DNA from: Acanthosepion pharaonis
Taxonomy: Eukaryota; Mollusca; Cephalopoda; Sepiida; Sepiidae
Assembly (NCBI GenBank): GCA_903632075.3
Contig: CAHIKZ030002090.1
Span: forward strand, 5,521,001-5,585,000
Length of the DNA: 64,000 nt
Reading direction: 5' to 3'
Within the stretch, counting starts at the first letter, position 1. Each line of letters opens with the position of its first letter. A model generated the notes under the pieces. That model was not told the origin of the DNA. It did not search any database and saw only the letters and a list, made by a program, of their open reading frames with translations. Shown here one piece after another: positions 20,141 to 30,639 of the stretch. Made by a program: the position numbers and the translations under genes.

Positions 20141-20497
20141 GTAAATTGTAACCAAAGCAATGACCGGCTGCTTTGATGGTGGCTAAAGCAGCTGGTTCGA
20201 ATACTAAATGACTAATACCTCACCTTTCAGTCCTAGCTAACGCCACCACTGCTTCTCCCTCATCATCTTGACCTTGGTTGACCACCGATAGTTTTCAATA
20301 GGGATAATCGCTCAATCGTAGAGCTAATAAACAGAGTTAGGCCGATCGATCGGTCAGCCATCAGCCAGTCAATATTAATCAAAGATCAACGAAACATGTT
20401 GAGCTTTCCATTAGCTTAAATTGTTAGTTTTTACTCTGCGGTACAATGCAAATTATTGTTGAATAAGATTACCGCGGTATGGTACAGTGACATAGCT

Positions 20498-20662
20498 AAC
20501 TCGTAAGGACATGCCGTTAGTATAACGGTTATTGTCACAAAAGTGGAATCGAAAGTCCGAGTTCAAATTCTGGCTAAGTCTGTTTCATTCACTTTCGCAT
20601 AAATGCCGTTGGGAAACATATGGACCCATCTCTTCTCTCTCCTACCCAGAAATGGCTTAAAT
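20498..20662 (+). repeat. SINE S3, left part, interrupted
   Basis: Tail-ward landmarks: TTAGTATAACGGTTATTG, GAGTTCAAATTCTGGC, GCCGTTGGGAAACATATGGACCC, CCAGAAATGGCTTAAA. The copy is split at 20662 by the hAT-type MITE and resumes at 21107. Confidence 0.75.
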
Positions 20663-21106
20663 CAGTGTTTATCAACCTTTTTAAACAACGGCACACTTAA
20701 GAGCAAATTAAAATATCACGGGGCACACCTCGAAAAAAATTTTTAATTTTATAAAATAAAACCATATTTTTAAAAGGAATACACGTACAAATATCAACTT
20801 AAAAAGTAAGCGTTCCGTGCGATCCTCTCAAGGGCGCCGCTAAATAACATCAAAATTAACACACGAGAAAGATTACGCTAAACAAAGAAGAAGTGAGGGT
20901 CTCTTTATAAGACATTCAACCATTTAACTTTATTTAACTATTTGTGTAGCTTTAGTGTGAAACTTATAACTGGTGTTTTTCTTCTTCTTTTTTTTTTGAG
21001 ATTTCTTCGATGTTTGGTTGAATGTCCGATAAGCAGAAACTTATTTCTTCAGTTCAGCGTAATCCTTCTTAATAGTGTACCGCGGCACGGCGGTTAAGAA
21101 TCACTG
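20663..21106 (+). mobile_element. hAT-type non-autonomous element (MITE)
   Basis: The 444-bp unit begins CAGTGTTTATCAACC and ends GGTTAAGAATCACTG, imperfect terminal inverted repeats of the hAT kind. Just inside are GGCACAC (left) and CCGCGGCACGG (right). Flanks are GCTTAAAT (20655-20662) and GGTTAAAT (21107-21114), an 8-bp target-site duplication with one mismatch; hAT elements make 8-bp duplications. No transposase is encoded. Confidence 0.85.
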
Positions 21107-21190
21107 GGTTAAATTATAAGGTAGGCTATACTCTATAGCTCTGGGTGGGAGCTAGTCTATGAGAAAGACAATTTTGGATTTAAAACTGTG
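21107..21190 (+). repeat. SINE S3, right part
   Basis: Continues the interrupted SINE: TTAAATTATAAGGTAGGC, CTATAGCTCTGGGTGGGAGC, TAGTCTATGAGAAAG, TTGGATTTAAAAC. Confidence 0.75.
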
Positions 21191-21505
21191 GAGAAGGCAA
21201 CGAGTAACCATTCCACCATGAAATTCTCCCAAAATTTAAAAAAACAAGAAAACTTTCTGAAAATATATTAATATGTATTTATATTTAAATTTATTAAACT
21301 CTAGATATACACATATATAAATAAAAATAAATTAATAATTTTCTGATTGTTTTTCTTTCATCTTCGTCACATCAATCTAGGCGGATTTACTGCACTAGCG
21401 TTAAAATTTGTTATATATATATATTTGTGAAAAAACAAAAATAATATGAAAGAAAAACTACTAAAAAATTCATCTAAAAAACTTAGATAAATTAAGCATA
21501 AATAG
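21190..21505. other. No gene recognised
   Basis: AT-rich, with a short TA run at about 21411-21424. Confidence 0.45.
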
Positions 21506-21600
21506 AGGCGCGACAGAATGTGGTAATGGTTAATGTGCTAGTTTGATTGAACCTTACTATGGAGTTGTGAGTTCGATCCTCATGACAATTCTGTGAAAAG
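21506..21600 (+). repeat. tRNA-like SINE, family S4 (diverged)
   Basis: GGTAATGGTTAATGTGCTAG (A-box region) and TGTGAGTTCGATCCTCATGAC (B box) are spaced as in a tRNA and resemble the copies at 31002 and 59038. Confidence 0.55.
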
Positions 21601-21920
21601 CAATACTTACTTACAACCTGAATGAACAGTGCATTAAGAAAAATCGAATTCGCTACACCAACTCACTAAACACGACAGGACAATGTGTTCACCTCCGAGA
21701 AAATATAACTTTTATTATTGTTATATTTGCCATGATACTAATTGCCAACTGATGTTCCATGACACACAAGCGTTGAGAACCTATCTAAATTCGATTGTCT
21801 AATTTTATCTGAGCTCGAACGCCGATCGCTAGCATCAGTGATAAACTGGTCATCCTCTAAGCAAGCTACTTCTCAATATGTCGGAAATGTGAAACAAGAA
21901 AGATTGTTATTACAGTTTTT
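21600..21920. other. No gene recognised
   Basis: GAGCTCGAACGCCGATC at about 21811 may be a reversed, worn B box; otherwise nothing seen. Confidence 0.4.
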
Positions 21921-21924
21921 ACGG

Positions 21925-22244
21925 AGAAGTGCCTTTTAGTCTGCCTAGAAAATTAACATTCGAAAAATTATTTCTATCTCAGCTTCTAAGGAGATCAAAC
22001 TACATAGAAAAATTAAATATAAGCAAGGCCATCTCCCTACATCCATTTGCAAATATATTTGTATTTGTTGACAGTAATACTAACCATGTCAGGTGGTTTA
22101 AACACTCTGTCACTGACCCCGCTGGAATACAAACCCTTTTCTCAATCTCTCATGCAAGTGGTGGACTTCCCATTCGTTTCCTCAGTAACCCTAACGGACA
22201 CGCACTCTTCTAGATCTTTTTAACCTCTATCCCGGACTCATGTC
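21925..22244 (+). pseudogene. LINE-J endonuclease domain, left part
   Basis: One frame reads 'HPFANIFVFVDSNTNHVRWF', then HSVTDPAGIQTL, then an F-L-T-S-I-P-D segment, the middle of the apurinic-type endonuclease that nicks the target for LINE insertion. One stop (22211) interrupts it. The catalytic GD(F/S)N motif is changed to VDSN. The frame is cut at 22244 by a solo LTR and continues at 22571. Confidence 0.8.
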
Positions 22245-22570
22245 TGTTGCAGTTTTTTGCGTATATGTATGTAACTAGTGAGTTAGCCCAAATGACTTGA
22301 CTCACTTTATAGTCCGCCAATAGAAGGTTAACCAATCAGAAGACGTAGAACATTCAATCCGTCGTGTATAAAGACGGCCATTTTGTTTACTCTACCCGAA
22401 TGTCCAGTCCAGCTTGTCAGGCGAAGAGAAACAGAAGAACGAACTATGTTCTGCTACTTTTTACCAAAATATCCACTGCTAACCTGAACAACGCTTTCCT
22501 ACTGTCTTCGAAATACTCACTGCTAACCTCTGGATTCTATACTCGAAGACGACCGTCATCATGAACAACA
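22245..22570 (+). mobile_element. Solo LTR with perfect target-site duplication
   Basis: Begins TGTTGCAG and ends GAACAACA, 326 bp long, flanked on both sides by ATGTC (22240-22244 and 22571-22575). A 5-bp duplication and TG..CA ends are typical of LTR retrotransposons. A CCAAT-like ACCAATCAG (22331) and a TATA box TATAAAG (22367) give a promoter. CACTGCTAACCT occurs twice inside. The reverse copy at 54884-55209 has the same length and about 90 percent identity by eye. No internal coding region remains, so it arose by LTR-LTR recombination. Confidence 0.92.
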
Positions 22571-24242
22571 ATGTCGTGCTTTGCAGATCTGCCCTCATGT
22601 CAACTCTGATCATGTGGCAGTGTCTGTAAACATCTCTTTCCACTCTCCTACCAACCAAGAACCTCCTACCAACGAGCGGATTGGGACTCGTTCCGTGACT
22701 TCCTTCGTAACGTCCCTTGGAACGTAGTTTTTAATCATCCTGTTCATAAATCCGTGACTGAGGTCTCCTCCTCCCGGGTGAAAGCCGGTATCGATGCTTT
22801 TATTCCAGCAACAAAATACCAAGTTAAACCACATTCATCTCTTTGGTTCTTACCTACATGCTCGGCCATTATAGCCTACAGGAATCACTTCTTCCGTCTG
22901 TAACAGAGCGACACGTCTGATTGCAACTGACGCCTATTTGTCTCTGCTCGTAACGAGTGCAAGCGTGTTCTCAAAGAACCGAAGTTACTTCTTGCTGATA
23001 GAATGAAATAATGTATAGCAGTTCGCAAGAATGATTCTAAAGATTATTGGCGAGTCTGCAAGAGTGTGTTGAACAACAGCAAGTCCTCAGACCCTTCCTC
23101 TAATCAATCAATTCGAAGTCCTATCATCTACCGCGGATAAGGTTAAATGTTATTCTCGGAAATTCTCTTCCAACTCAACATTCAACTCATTTGGAGTATC
23201 CACACCTGATTTCCCTCCTAGAACAGAGGCTCTACTGAGTGATATGCGCATAACCTCATCACTGGTGTCGGACATCATTTTTAAATTAGACTCACATAAG
23301 GAGAATTGACGGGATCCCAACTGTTGTCCTTAAGAAATGCGCTCCAGTTATCTCCAAACTCTACAACTATTACCTCGCTGCTTCCTGCTTTCTTGCTTTT
23401 TGGAATTCCTACTCTGTAGTCCCTGTTTTTAAGAACTCTGAAGAACATTCTAATCCCTCTAATTATCACCCCATTAGTCTCCTAACGCTTTTCAGCAAAG
23501 TATTCGAGGCTTTAATTAATGCTGAAGTAGTTGAGCATTTTACCTTTCACGACCTACTCTCTAACAAACAATATGGCTCCCGTTTCTCCAGGCCTAACGC
23601 TGAATATGTATATCAAGCTCTTGATAATCACGGCGTAGCTCTAACTGTGGCTCTAGATATTTCGAAGGCGTTTGACAGGGTTTGGCACGCTGGTCTTCTA
23701 CGTAAGCTTCAGGGCTACATTATTACCAGCTCGCTTCCAGATCCTTTCACACGAACGCGGGTGTCCCCCAAGTCTTTATCTTGAGTCCTACGGTGTTTCT
23801 GATTTTCATCAATGATCTTGCTGATGTCATCAGTTCCCAAGTAGGCATTTATGCTGATGACACTACCATTTACTCCTGTCTGAATAGCAAATTAGCAAAG
23901 TTAACCTGACTCTTGAAAAGGACCTCCAATATGTGGTTAACTGGGGCAGGAAATGTCTCGTAAATTTGAATGCCTCTAAAACGAAACTGCTCTCATTTAA
24001 CTACCATAGAGAAACTTCCCTGCCCGCCATCAACATGGCTGATGCTAGACTCATGGAGAGCAACACACTGCTCCTTCCTTACTTTTACTGTTGAATTAGG
24101 TAAATGTAACCGCCACATCTACTCCAATAGTTTCTTTTCTTGCATTTGATGCCTGTGGAACTCCATTTCTTTGCTTCCCTATAACTACAATTTTCAAAGA
24201 TTTAAATGCAACGTCAATCGCCATTTGTCATATTTGACATCA
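22571..24242 (+). pseudogene. LINE-J endonuclease end plus reverse transcriptase
   Basis: The endonuclease resumes with SDHVAVSVNISFHSPTNQEP, containing the S-D-H active-site motif. The linker DWDSFRDFLRNVPW and YRNHFF follow. Reverse transcriptase motif A, ALDISKAFDRVWHAGLLRKL, is near 23650, motif B is partly lost, and motif C, YADDTTIY, is at 23850-23873 with both catalytic aspartates. A deletion near 24080 joins 'ESNTLL' to the C-terminal 'VELGKCNRH..YSNSFF' block. Several frameshifts inactivate it. It is the most complete LINE-J copy in the window. Confidence 0.88.
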
Positions 24243-24249
24243 CTAATAT

Positions 24250-24400
24250 ATAGTAGGACTGATATTCCGTAGCAGTTCAGTACTCTTTCCTTTCTTTCTA
24301 TCAAAATTTTTCTGTTTCTTAATATTTCGCTTAGCTTTTGAAAGGCATCTTTCGCTATCCCAATGTACCTTCGGATTTCAGTATTGCTCCATATTACAAA
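24250..24400 (-). pseudogene. LINE-E fragment
   Basis: Minus strand reads TEIRRYIGIAKDAFQKLSEI, LRNRKILIERKERVLNCYG and ISVLL without a stop over about 130 bp, a clean slice of the LINE-E post-catalytic region. It abuts the LINE-J 3' end in the opposite orientation. Confidence 0.82.
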
Positions 24401-24714
24401 ACCAAACTTTTAACCTAAAAACTCGAGTCATGTTCTTAAATAGTCTTGTGGGATTTAGATTCTCATATGAATTGCATGCATCGTCGACTCGTTCAGAAAT
24501 TTCGAAACTATCTGCGAATATAACTGCTTTCTCAGATAATTAGAAATGGCTTCAACTTCAAAATGCAACCTGTTGCTCATAAACAAGACAATCCTTCTTG
24601 GCGCTACAGAATCACAATGTACATTAACAAATAACAAAATGTCATCATAATTTAGTATTTCATTTGAGATGAGTAATTGTCAATATATTTTTATTATTTC
24701 GAACTCATCTTGTT
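24400..24714. other. No gene recognised
   Basis: May contain further worn LINE-E sequence on the minus strand, but no motif is clear. Confidence 0.4.
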
Positions 24715-24790
24715 ATTATAGGGACAAAGTTTCGACCGAGTACCAACGGGTCATCGTCGAGCGTTCATTGTTTGGCTGATACAGGATATC
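24715..24790 (-). repeat. PLE-terminus-like block, minus strand
   Basis: Minus strand reads GACGATGACCCG, a loop, CTCGGTCGAAAC, TTTGTCCC. GACC and GGTC can pair as helix II before GAAAC, and GTC follows, a hammerhead-like layout. The first core box lacks the CTG, so it is degenerate. Confidence 0.4.
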
Positions 24791-24937
24791 TGTAGATTAT
24801 TGTGTTATTTTCCCCTGTGATGACAGTTGTTCGTTTCTACTAAACCAATGTTTCACTACCTGATCAAAGGATGGAACTCACGACCACTAGACGACAATAA
24901 TATTATGTATAACCAACTATTATATCCACTAGTTCAC

Positions 24938-25155
24938 AACTGGTTATGGAACGGATAATGATTATGATAATTGTAACAAACTCGACCGGAATTCGAACTG
25001 GAACCGCTAATAGTTTTACTACCTGGACATCGAAACCGATGTGTTTAATCTTGATTAAATTGAAACCCGTTTTCATGGTGTTGCAATTTTACTTTTCGTA
25101 AATTGTGTATATTGTGTTGCTTGCAAATAACACGTAACATTAACTGAAAAGCAAT
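24938..25155 (-). repeat. S5 SINE-like repeat, copy 1
   Basis: About 215 bp matching 27428-27645 at roughly 90 percent by eye. On the minus strand it holds CAGTTCGAATTCCGGTCG, a B-box-like site. Shared end: GCTTGCAAATAACACGTAAC, ATTAACTGAAAAGC. Confidence 0.7.
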
Positions 25156-25164
25156 GATCTAGTA

Positions 25165-25850
25165 CTGATATTGAAATGAAATCAGTGATGGTACCTACTT
25201 TGAATCCATCAGAAAAAATCAGAATGCGGAATCAGTAAATACTAAACACTTCCGATACATGGGTGTATGGATCAGTTATAACAAATTTAGTATAGGAGAA
25301 AAGGAAATTGAATATAGAATAGGCTGTGCCAGAGGTTATCCAACACTACTAAATTGCCACAAAATCAAAACATTAACCGAAAACGCGAGTTCTGTTTTTA
25401 AATAGTCACGTCAGATACAGACTTGCAAATGGATGATATGTTTGGCGCCAAACCCATTTAGAAATATCTAAATTGTCAACTGTATACAACAGCTCAATGG
25501 TGAAAAAAGACTGAGCGAGTGAAGCCTGTGAGTCTTGGCAGAGATCATCCCTCTTTGAACATTGTGGATTGGCAATATAGATTCACAAAGATCTGTGCCA
25601 AATAACAGAAACCATATCACTTGATGACTTTCACCAGCAGCAACGACTAAAATGGACAGCACATGTAACTCGAAGAGAAAATGGTGACATCATCAAAATG
25701 TTGACATTCCACACTATTTGAAATAAAAGGTGAGGGAGGAAACTCCCATTAATACCGGAAAGAGCGATAACAGCTACTGGACTTGAGAGACCTGTTTTCC
25801 TGAAAAATTGTTTTAAAAGAAATATTTTATAAATTTCAACTGAAAACAGT
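25165..25850 (+). pseudogene. Endonuclease-RT LINE relic, distinct lineage
   Basis: Frames read NTKHFRYMGVWISYNKF, 'EIEYRIGCARG', then a region equivalent to 'TRVLFLNS', 'QYRFTKICAK' and ISLDDFHQQQRLKWTAHVTR followed by RENGDIIKM. This is the C-terminal half of a LINE related to, but not the same as, LINE-E. Multiple stops; no catalytic motif remains. Confidence 0.75.
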
Positions 25851-26037
25851 ACTGGAAGCTCAATCAGTGAATGCCAAATGTTTCCTTATAGGGAAACGGC
25901 TAATATTACTATTAACGTTACTATCTCCACCTGAAGCACTCACATGACTTAAGAATTTTAGTTAGTGTGTATTTAAGTGGCTTAAGGAATGGCTTAAGCT
26001 GATGGGGTATGGATATTTTTATTGCTATCATCTCTAG

Positions 26038-26185
26038 ACTTGTTGCCACCTAAATTCAGAAAGCTCTGTCTATCTGGTATTTACCCTATAGCTACTATGG
26101 AAGAGATGGGTTCATATACTTCCCAAGAGTATCAGTGCGAAAGGTGATGTAACGTTATGTCAGGTTACTCTACGAGTGTTAGTGG
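26038..26185 (-). repeat. tRNA-like SINE, family S3 (worn)
   Basis: Minus-strand S3 landmarks CTCTTGGGAAGTATATGAACCC, TAGCTATAGGGTAAATACC and GGTGGCAACAAG are present. The tRNA-like head is mostly lost. Confidence 0.65.
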
Positions 26186-26189
26186 TACC

Positions 26190-26479
26190 ATGTTACTTGC
26201 TGCATGGTCGATTAGATCGGTTCCCCCATCAGACTTTTCTGGTGTGGAGGGCGGCTCGACACCAACAGCATTAAAATCAAGACCTATAAAAGGGTGGATG
26301 AACGCTCAATGACCATCTAACAGAGTCGGGTAGACTGGGCTACTTAGCTATGTATGCAGCCAGTGAGGGGCTGACGCGACATCGCTAAACGGGAGAGCTT
26401 CCTAGACTGGCGTCAAAGACCACGTGTCCGTAACCAAGGCAAAGTTGGAGGGTATCGGCATTGGTTTGACCTTTATTTA
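26190..26479. other. No gene; possible LINE 3' flank
   Basis: GC-richer sequence leading into the 3' end of the next LINE. CCTATAAAAGGGTGG at about 26281 looks like a TATA box but no partner signal was found. Confidence 0.35.
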
Positions 26480-27150
26480 CAGTAAGGCGCCACTCGAGGT
26501 AGAGGGTTACGTTAGGAGGCAGTTTGTACAGATAGGAAAAGAAGATAAACGGTTAACCCTAGCCTTGAACAGGTTAAGGTTGTAGTGATCGAAGAAACAT
26601 CCTCTCAGAATCGGTTCCACAGAGAAGTGGTTTGCAGGAAGAAGCTGTTAGAGTGGAACTTACTTCTCACCGACGGAATACGGAGAGAATTTAGGTGGTT
26701 TGTTATAATGTAAGTAACATGGAGTGTCCTTGCGGGGAACGTTAGAACAGGCGGAACCAAGGAATGTTGTTTGACCGAGCACTTTCCGTGAAAGTAGCGG
26801 TAGAACAGCGAGAGGCTTGCCACATCCGGCCTGTGAGACAGAGAGAGAGATTTTGGAGAGTGGAAAATAATTTGTCACCCTCAAGGACTCGGAGACGCTT
26901 TTGGACTATATAGACACGGGACAGTGCGGTCTAGGCAGCTCCCACCCATATATAACAATAGTACTCCATTTGCAGCCTGATCTGGTTCTTGTAAAGTTAG
27001 AGGATAACACGTGGTGTCAGGTAAATGCTGTAGCGATACAAGGAGCCGACTATTTTACCTGCATCTTTATCGATGGCTTGTATGAGGTTAGGTGTGAGTT
27101 TAAGCCCCAAGAGTCTCTCAAGGTAAGTAGCCTCTCCGAGAGATCATAGA
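26480..27150 (-). pseudogene. LINE-J C-terminal relic
   Basis: On the minus strand: LRLLGLKLTPNLIQ, DKDAGKIVGSLYRY, LYKNQIRLQMEYYCYIWVGA, VQKRLRVLEGDKLFS, then ASLSLFYRYFHGKCS and 'LRIPSVRSKFHSNSFF'. All lie downstream of the YADD box in LINE-J. The order is complete, with several frameshifts. The 3' region near 26480-26500 (CACTCGAGGTAGAGGGTTAC) matches the copy at 29100. Confidence 0.88.
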
Positions 27151-27159
27151 TTCATCGAA

Positions 27160-27427
27160 ACTGGCGGCGTTAGTTCTGGTCCGCTCGGCGATGATGGAAT
27201 GTAACTAGTTTGGTTTTCGAGGCATTGAATATAACCAGCCATTTTTTTCATCCACTGGGAAGAGAGATCAGCTGTCAATCTCTGCTCATCAAGAGTTTTT
27301 GAGGTGCACCCGTATATGGTCATAAATGATGGGCTCCACCAGGTCTACACATGAATGAATACCCCCCACCCCCGTTTTCAAAATGTATGGAGGGATCTGG
27401 TCAACGGATGTTTCTAAACAACCTACG
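27160..27427. other. No gene recognised
   Basis: Unassigned sequence between a LINE-J copy and the second S5 repeat. Confidence 0.4.
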
Positions 27428-27645
27428 TTCACATACGGTTATGGAACGAATAATGATTATGATGATTGTAACAAACTCGACCGGAATTCGAAATGGAACC
27501 GCTAATAGTTTTGCTACCTGGACATCGAAACCGGTGTGTTTAATCTTGATTAAATTAAAACACGTTTCCATAGTGTTGCAATTTTACTTTCCGTTAGTGT
27601 ATATTGAGTTGCTTGCAAATAACACGTAACATTAACTGAAAAGCT
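27428..27645 (-). repeat. S5 SINE-like repeat, copy 2
   Basis: Direct repeat of 24938-25155, same orientation, about 2.5 kb away. Confidence 0.7.
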
Positions 27646-27649
27646 ATTT

Positions 27650-28114
27650 ATATTAAGATGTTATGTAAACTAGCTGAGCTATACTTGGGGTAGTCGGTTG
27701 ATGGTGTTATACGATATAAATTTCTGTCTGGCCAGAAGAATTCGCCTTGAATACTTAAAAACCTGAGTTCAACTGCATGTTTACTTAATTATCAGCTCAA
27801 ATGTTTTCTGGGTGTTCCTAAGGATTATGTTGCATTATTGAGACGACAACAGACTTCGTTACGCTTTTCTTTCTCAGTTTTCATTTATAACTCATTTAAT
27901 ATCAAATAGAATTTGATGTAATGAAGAAGCCAAAAAGAAAAAAAGACATTTACCTTCAAATGAATTGCTTCAAAGGCCCAAAGAGAAATTGTCATGTCCC
28001 ATTATATCTACTCGTTTGTAATTTGGTAGAATATATGTTATCAACATCCCAATTGCAATTGAACGTTGTACAGTGTATGACAAAGTAATCAACCTATTTA
28101 AAATATAGTAATAT
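27650..28114. other. No gene recognised
   Basis: AT-rich sequence without clear motif. Confidence 0.45.
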
Positions 28115-28307
28115 TACTATTTAGTAAAAGTAGACTTCCAGAAACTAAAGTGCTAAAACATAGGAAACTTTCGTTAGAAACAAAGAAAGGGGCGCTACAA
28201 TATTTGTTACACGTAATACGGAAATACTGCCAAGAGAATTTAACGCCTACAAGACAGTGAAGGCGTGATTTACAAGGATAAAAGGCAAGTTTCAGAAATT
28301 AAGTAAA
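28115..28307 (+). pseudogene. LINE-E fragment, left of a nested LINE-J
   Basis: Reads FQKLKC..KHRKLSLETKKG, the 'DAFQKLNKVLRNRKLSLETKK' region, before the LINE-J insertion at 28308. Confidence 0.65.
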
Positions 28308-28632
28308 GTTATGATGAACTTTCCTCTATGGTACCTAGACTTTACAAATTTAAGTGCAGTACTAGATTGGCGACATGGCCTCACCATGTTACAGTTGAAA
28401 TGTAAACCGTAAGTTCTATGCTAACAGTTTCTTCTCGTTTGTGGAACTTTCTTCCGGCTTCTTAATTTCCAGCCAACTTTGATTTTCAAAAGTTTAAATT
28501 CAACATCAAACGTTATCTTCTCTCTTCTTAATTCCTATATTGTTTTTTTTCTCATATTCTGTAACACTCTCTAACCTATTGCGTTTTATTGTCTTTATTC
28601 TCTTGCATGGGGTGAAATGATTTAAAATGTAC
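28308..28632 (+). mobile_element. LINE-J 3' end nested in LINE-E
   Basis: Starts inside the C-terminal region (MVPRLYKFKCSTRLAT-like reading), continues through LWNFLPAS and 'FDFQKFKFNIKRYL' type segments, and ends GCATGGGGTGAAATGATTT, the LINE-J 3' terminus also seen at 39512. The 5' truncation is typical of LINE insertions. Confidence 0.75.
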
Positions 28633-29095
28633 CAAGAAATTTACGTTAGAAGCTTAACTCCAATTTTATATCTATTCTCCTATACGATAGTGAATGCTGA
28701 GTAACTTTGTTACACATGAATAAGAGACTGGAATCGACAGAAATGTGGTTCTACTGACAACTGCTGGAAATATCAGGAACATATGTGCAACGAAAAAGCG
28801 GGAATGTAAAAAGGAAAAAGGAAGCGTATACTTACAATCAGAAGGAGACCAGTGAAATATCTGCAATGCATAATTCGAAAATAGAACCTGGAGAATTTAA
28901 TACTTAGGAGACAGTTACAAGGAAAAACAGCGAGTTTGAAACTTTCAGAAACTAATTAAAATACGAAGAAATAACATTCTCTTATATTATATATGAATAT
29001 TTTGCTGTCTTAAACGAAGCATTAAGCAACATATAGTTTTGCTAGAAACAAAGAAGAGCGCTAAATTGCTATATCATATAAGTCCTTACTTAGTA
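28633..29095 (+). pseudogene. LINE-E fragment, right part
   Basis: After the LINE-J end, LINE-E-like words return: KKFTLEA, 'RNVVLLTTAGNIRNICATKK' and, near 29040, LLETKKSAKLLYHIS. Heavily worn, so the outer limit is approximate. Confidence 0.55.
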
Positions 29096-29099
29096 CCTG

Positions 29100-29645
29100 T
29101 TCAGACAATACAAGGCCCAAGCGCTACTCAAGGTAGAGGGTTGCTGAATGAGATTGTTGCAAGGAAGGAAAACGTCAGAAATGCATATTATGAGGATGTT
29201 TAGGATAGATATCAGTTGATCCAAGATTGTAGTTGTCAGGGAAGCATCCTCTCAAGAGTCTGTTCCACAAAGTAACAGTTCTAGAGAAGAATCTGTCCGA
29301 GTGGAACTTGCTCCTTATCAACAGAACATGAAGGAAATGAAGATGATTTGACACCAGGAACATAACATGGCGGTTCCTAACTGTGAAGGTCGGAGCTGGT
29401 GTAGCTAAGGGACGTAACTCGTCTAAACATTTAGCATAGTTATAGCGATAGAATAGTGAGAGGCTAACGTTTCGTCTGTGGGATAAGAATTGCAGGATGG
29501 AAAATAATTCATCAACCACAAGGCTGCATAAGCGCTTTTGAACTCTGTCGGGGTAAGGAATGGGATGCACCAGCCCAGATATAACAACAATACATCATTC
29601 TTGGTCTGATCTAACCTTAATCGCTCTACAATTGTCGACCCAGCT
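29100..29645 (-). pseudogene. LINE-J C-terminal end
   Basis: The 131-codon minus frame reads DRVQKRLCSLVVDELFSILQ, SHRRNVSLSLFYRY, and 'RSKFHSDRFFSRTVTLWNRL' then LRGCFPDNYNLGS. It is one of the longest uninterrupted LINE-J tails here. The 3' part (plus-strand CTACTCAAGGTAGAGGGTTG) belongs to the same subfamily as 26480 and 4990. Confidence 0.88.
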
Positions 29646-29649
29646 ACGC

Positions 29650-30157
29650 TTAGGATATGCAAGTGGAGGATAACGAGGTGGCAGGAAATATAAAGAAAGA
29701 AAAGATAAAGAACCCACACGTCCTCGCGAGAAGATTCACGTTCGGGGAAAGTTCCACAAGCCACACACATACAAGCCGATATCAATTGATGAAATCTGGA
29801 GTTTAATAAACAATAATTTTTAGTCTTGAATATTTAGTTTCGTCTTTTTATTAGTTTTTGCAACGATAACGTTATACGAGTAAACATTGAATTTTAGGTG
29901 GCGGAGGGGGGAGTGTTGGGAAGAGCCTGTTGAAGAAATGCCGGAACCGATATGAATTTTCTAGAAAATTTAAACAAAGATATTATTCTTTTTAAATTTA
30001 CAAAATTTTAATATTTTTTTTACTTATAATAAATATATTTAAAATGATGAGGCAGAACCCGGATGTAAAAGCAAACGCGAGAAATGCATTTTTACTGATA
30101 AAGCATGTTGATCTTGCCGCGTCAAGCAAAGTGATTTATATTTGTGTAAACAAATAA

Positions 30158-30160
<3 letters not shown>
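29650..30160. other. No gene recognised
   Basis: AT-rich, no identified repeat. Confidence 0.45.

Positions 30161-30232
<72 letters not shown>
30161..30232. repeat. (TA)n microsatellite
   Basis: About 36 TA units. Confidence 0.95.
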
Positions 30233-30234
<2 letters not shown>

Positions 30235-30309
30235 GGTTGGGTGTGACTATGGTCATTAGTGTGCGAATGATTTTACGTATAAATCACTTCATCTTTGTTC
30301 TGTGACACC

Positions 30310-30452
30310 ATTTTCTCTCCCTCTCTTTCTCTCCCTTTTTCTCTCTCTCCCTCTCCCTCACACACACACACACACACACTCACTCACTCACTCTCTGTCT
30401 TACTCTTTATACTTCTCTGATACATACACATACGGACTAAAGACAAACTCAC

Positions 30453-30486
<34 letters not shown>
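30310..30486. repeat. CT, CA, CACT and GATA microsatellites
   Basis: CT-rich (30310-30360), CA (30360-30380), CACT, then GATA (30456-30486). Confidence 0.9.
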
Positions 30487-30487
<1 letters not shown>

Positions 30488-30639
30488 TTTAAATGCTATG
30501 TTCCTTCAGGATATAAGCGATCATGACTCTCCATTGCTTCGTTAACTGTGAATGGCCGTGACTTTCAGGTAAATGTAATGGGCTGTTGTTTTACACACAT
30601 TTCTTTTAATTTGGATTTTTTCTTCTAGACTGAGTGCCA

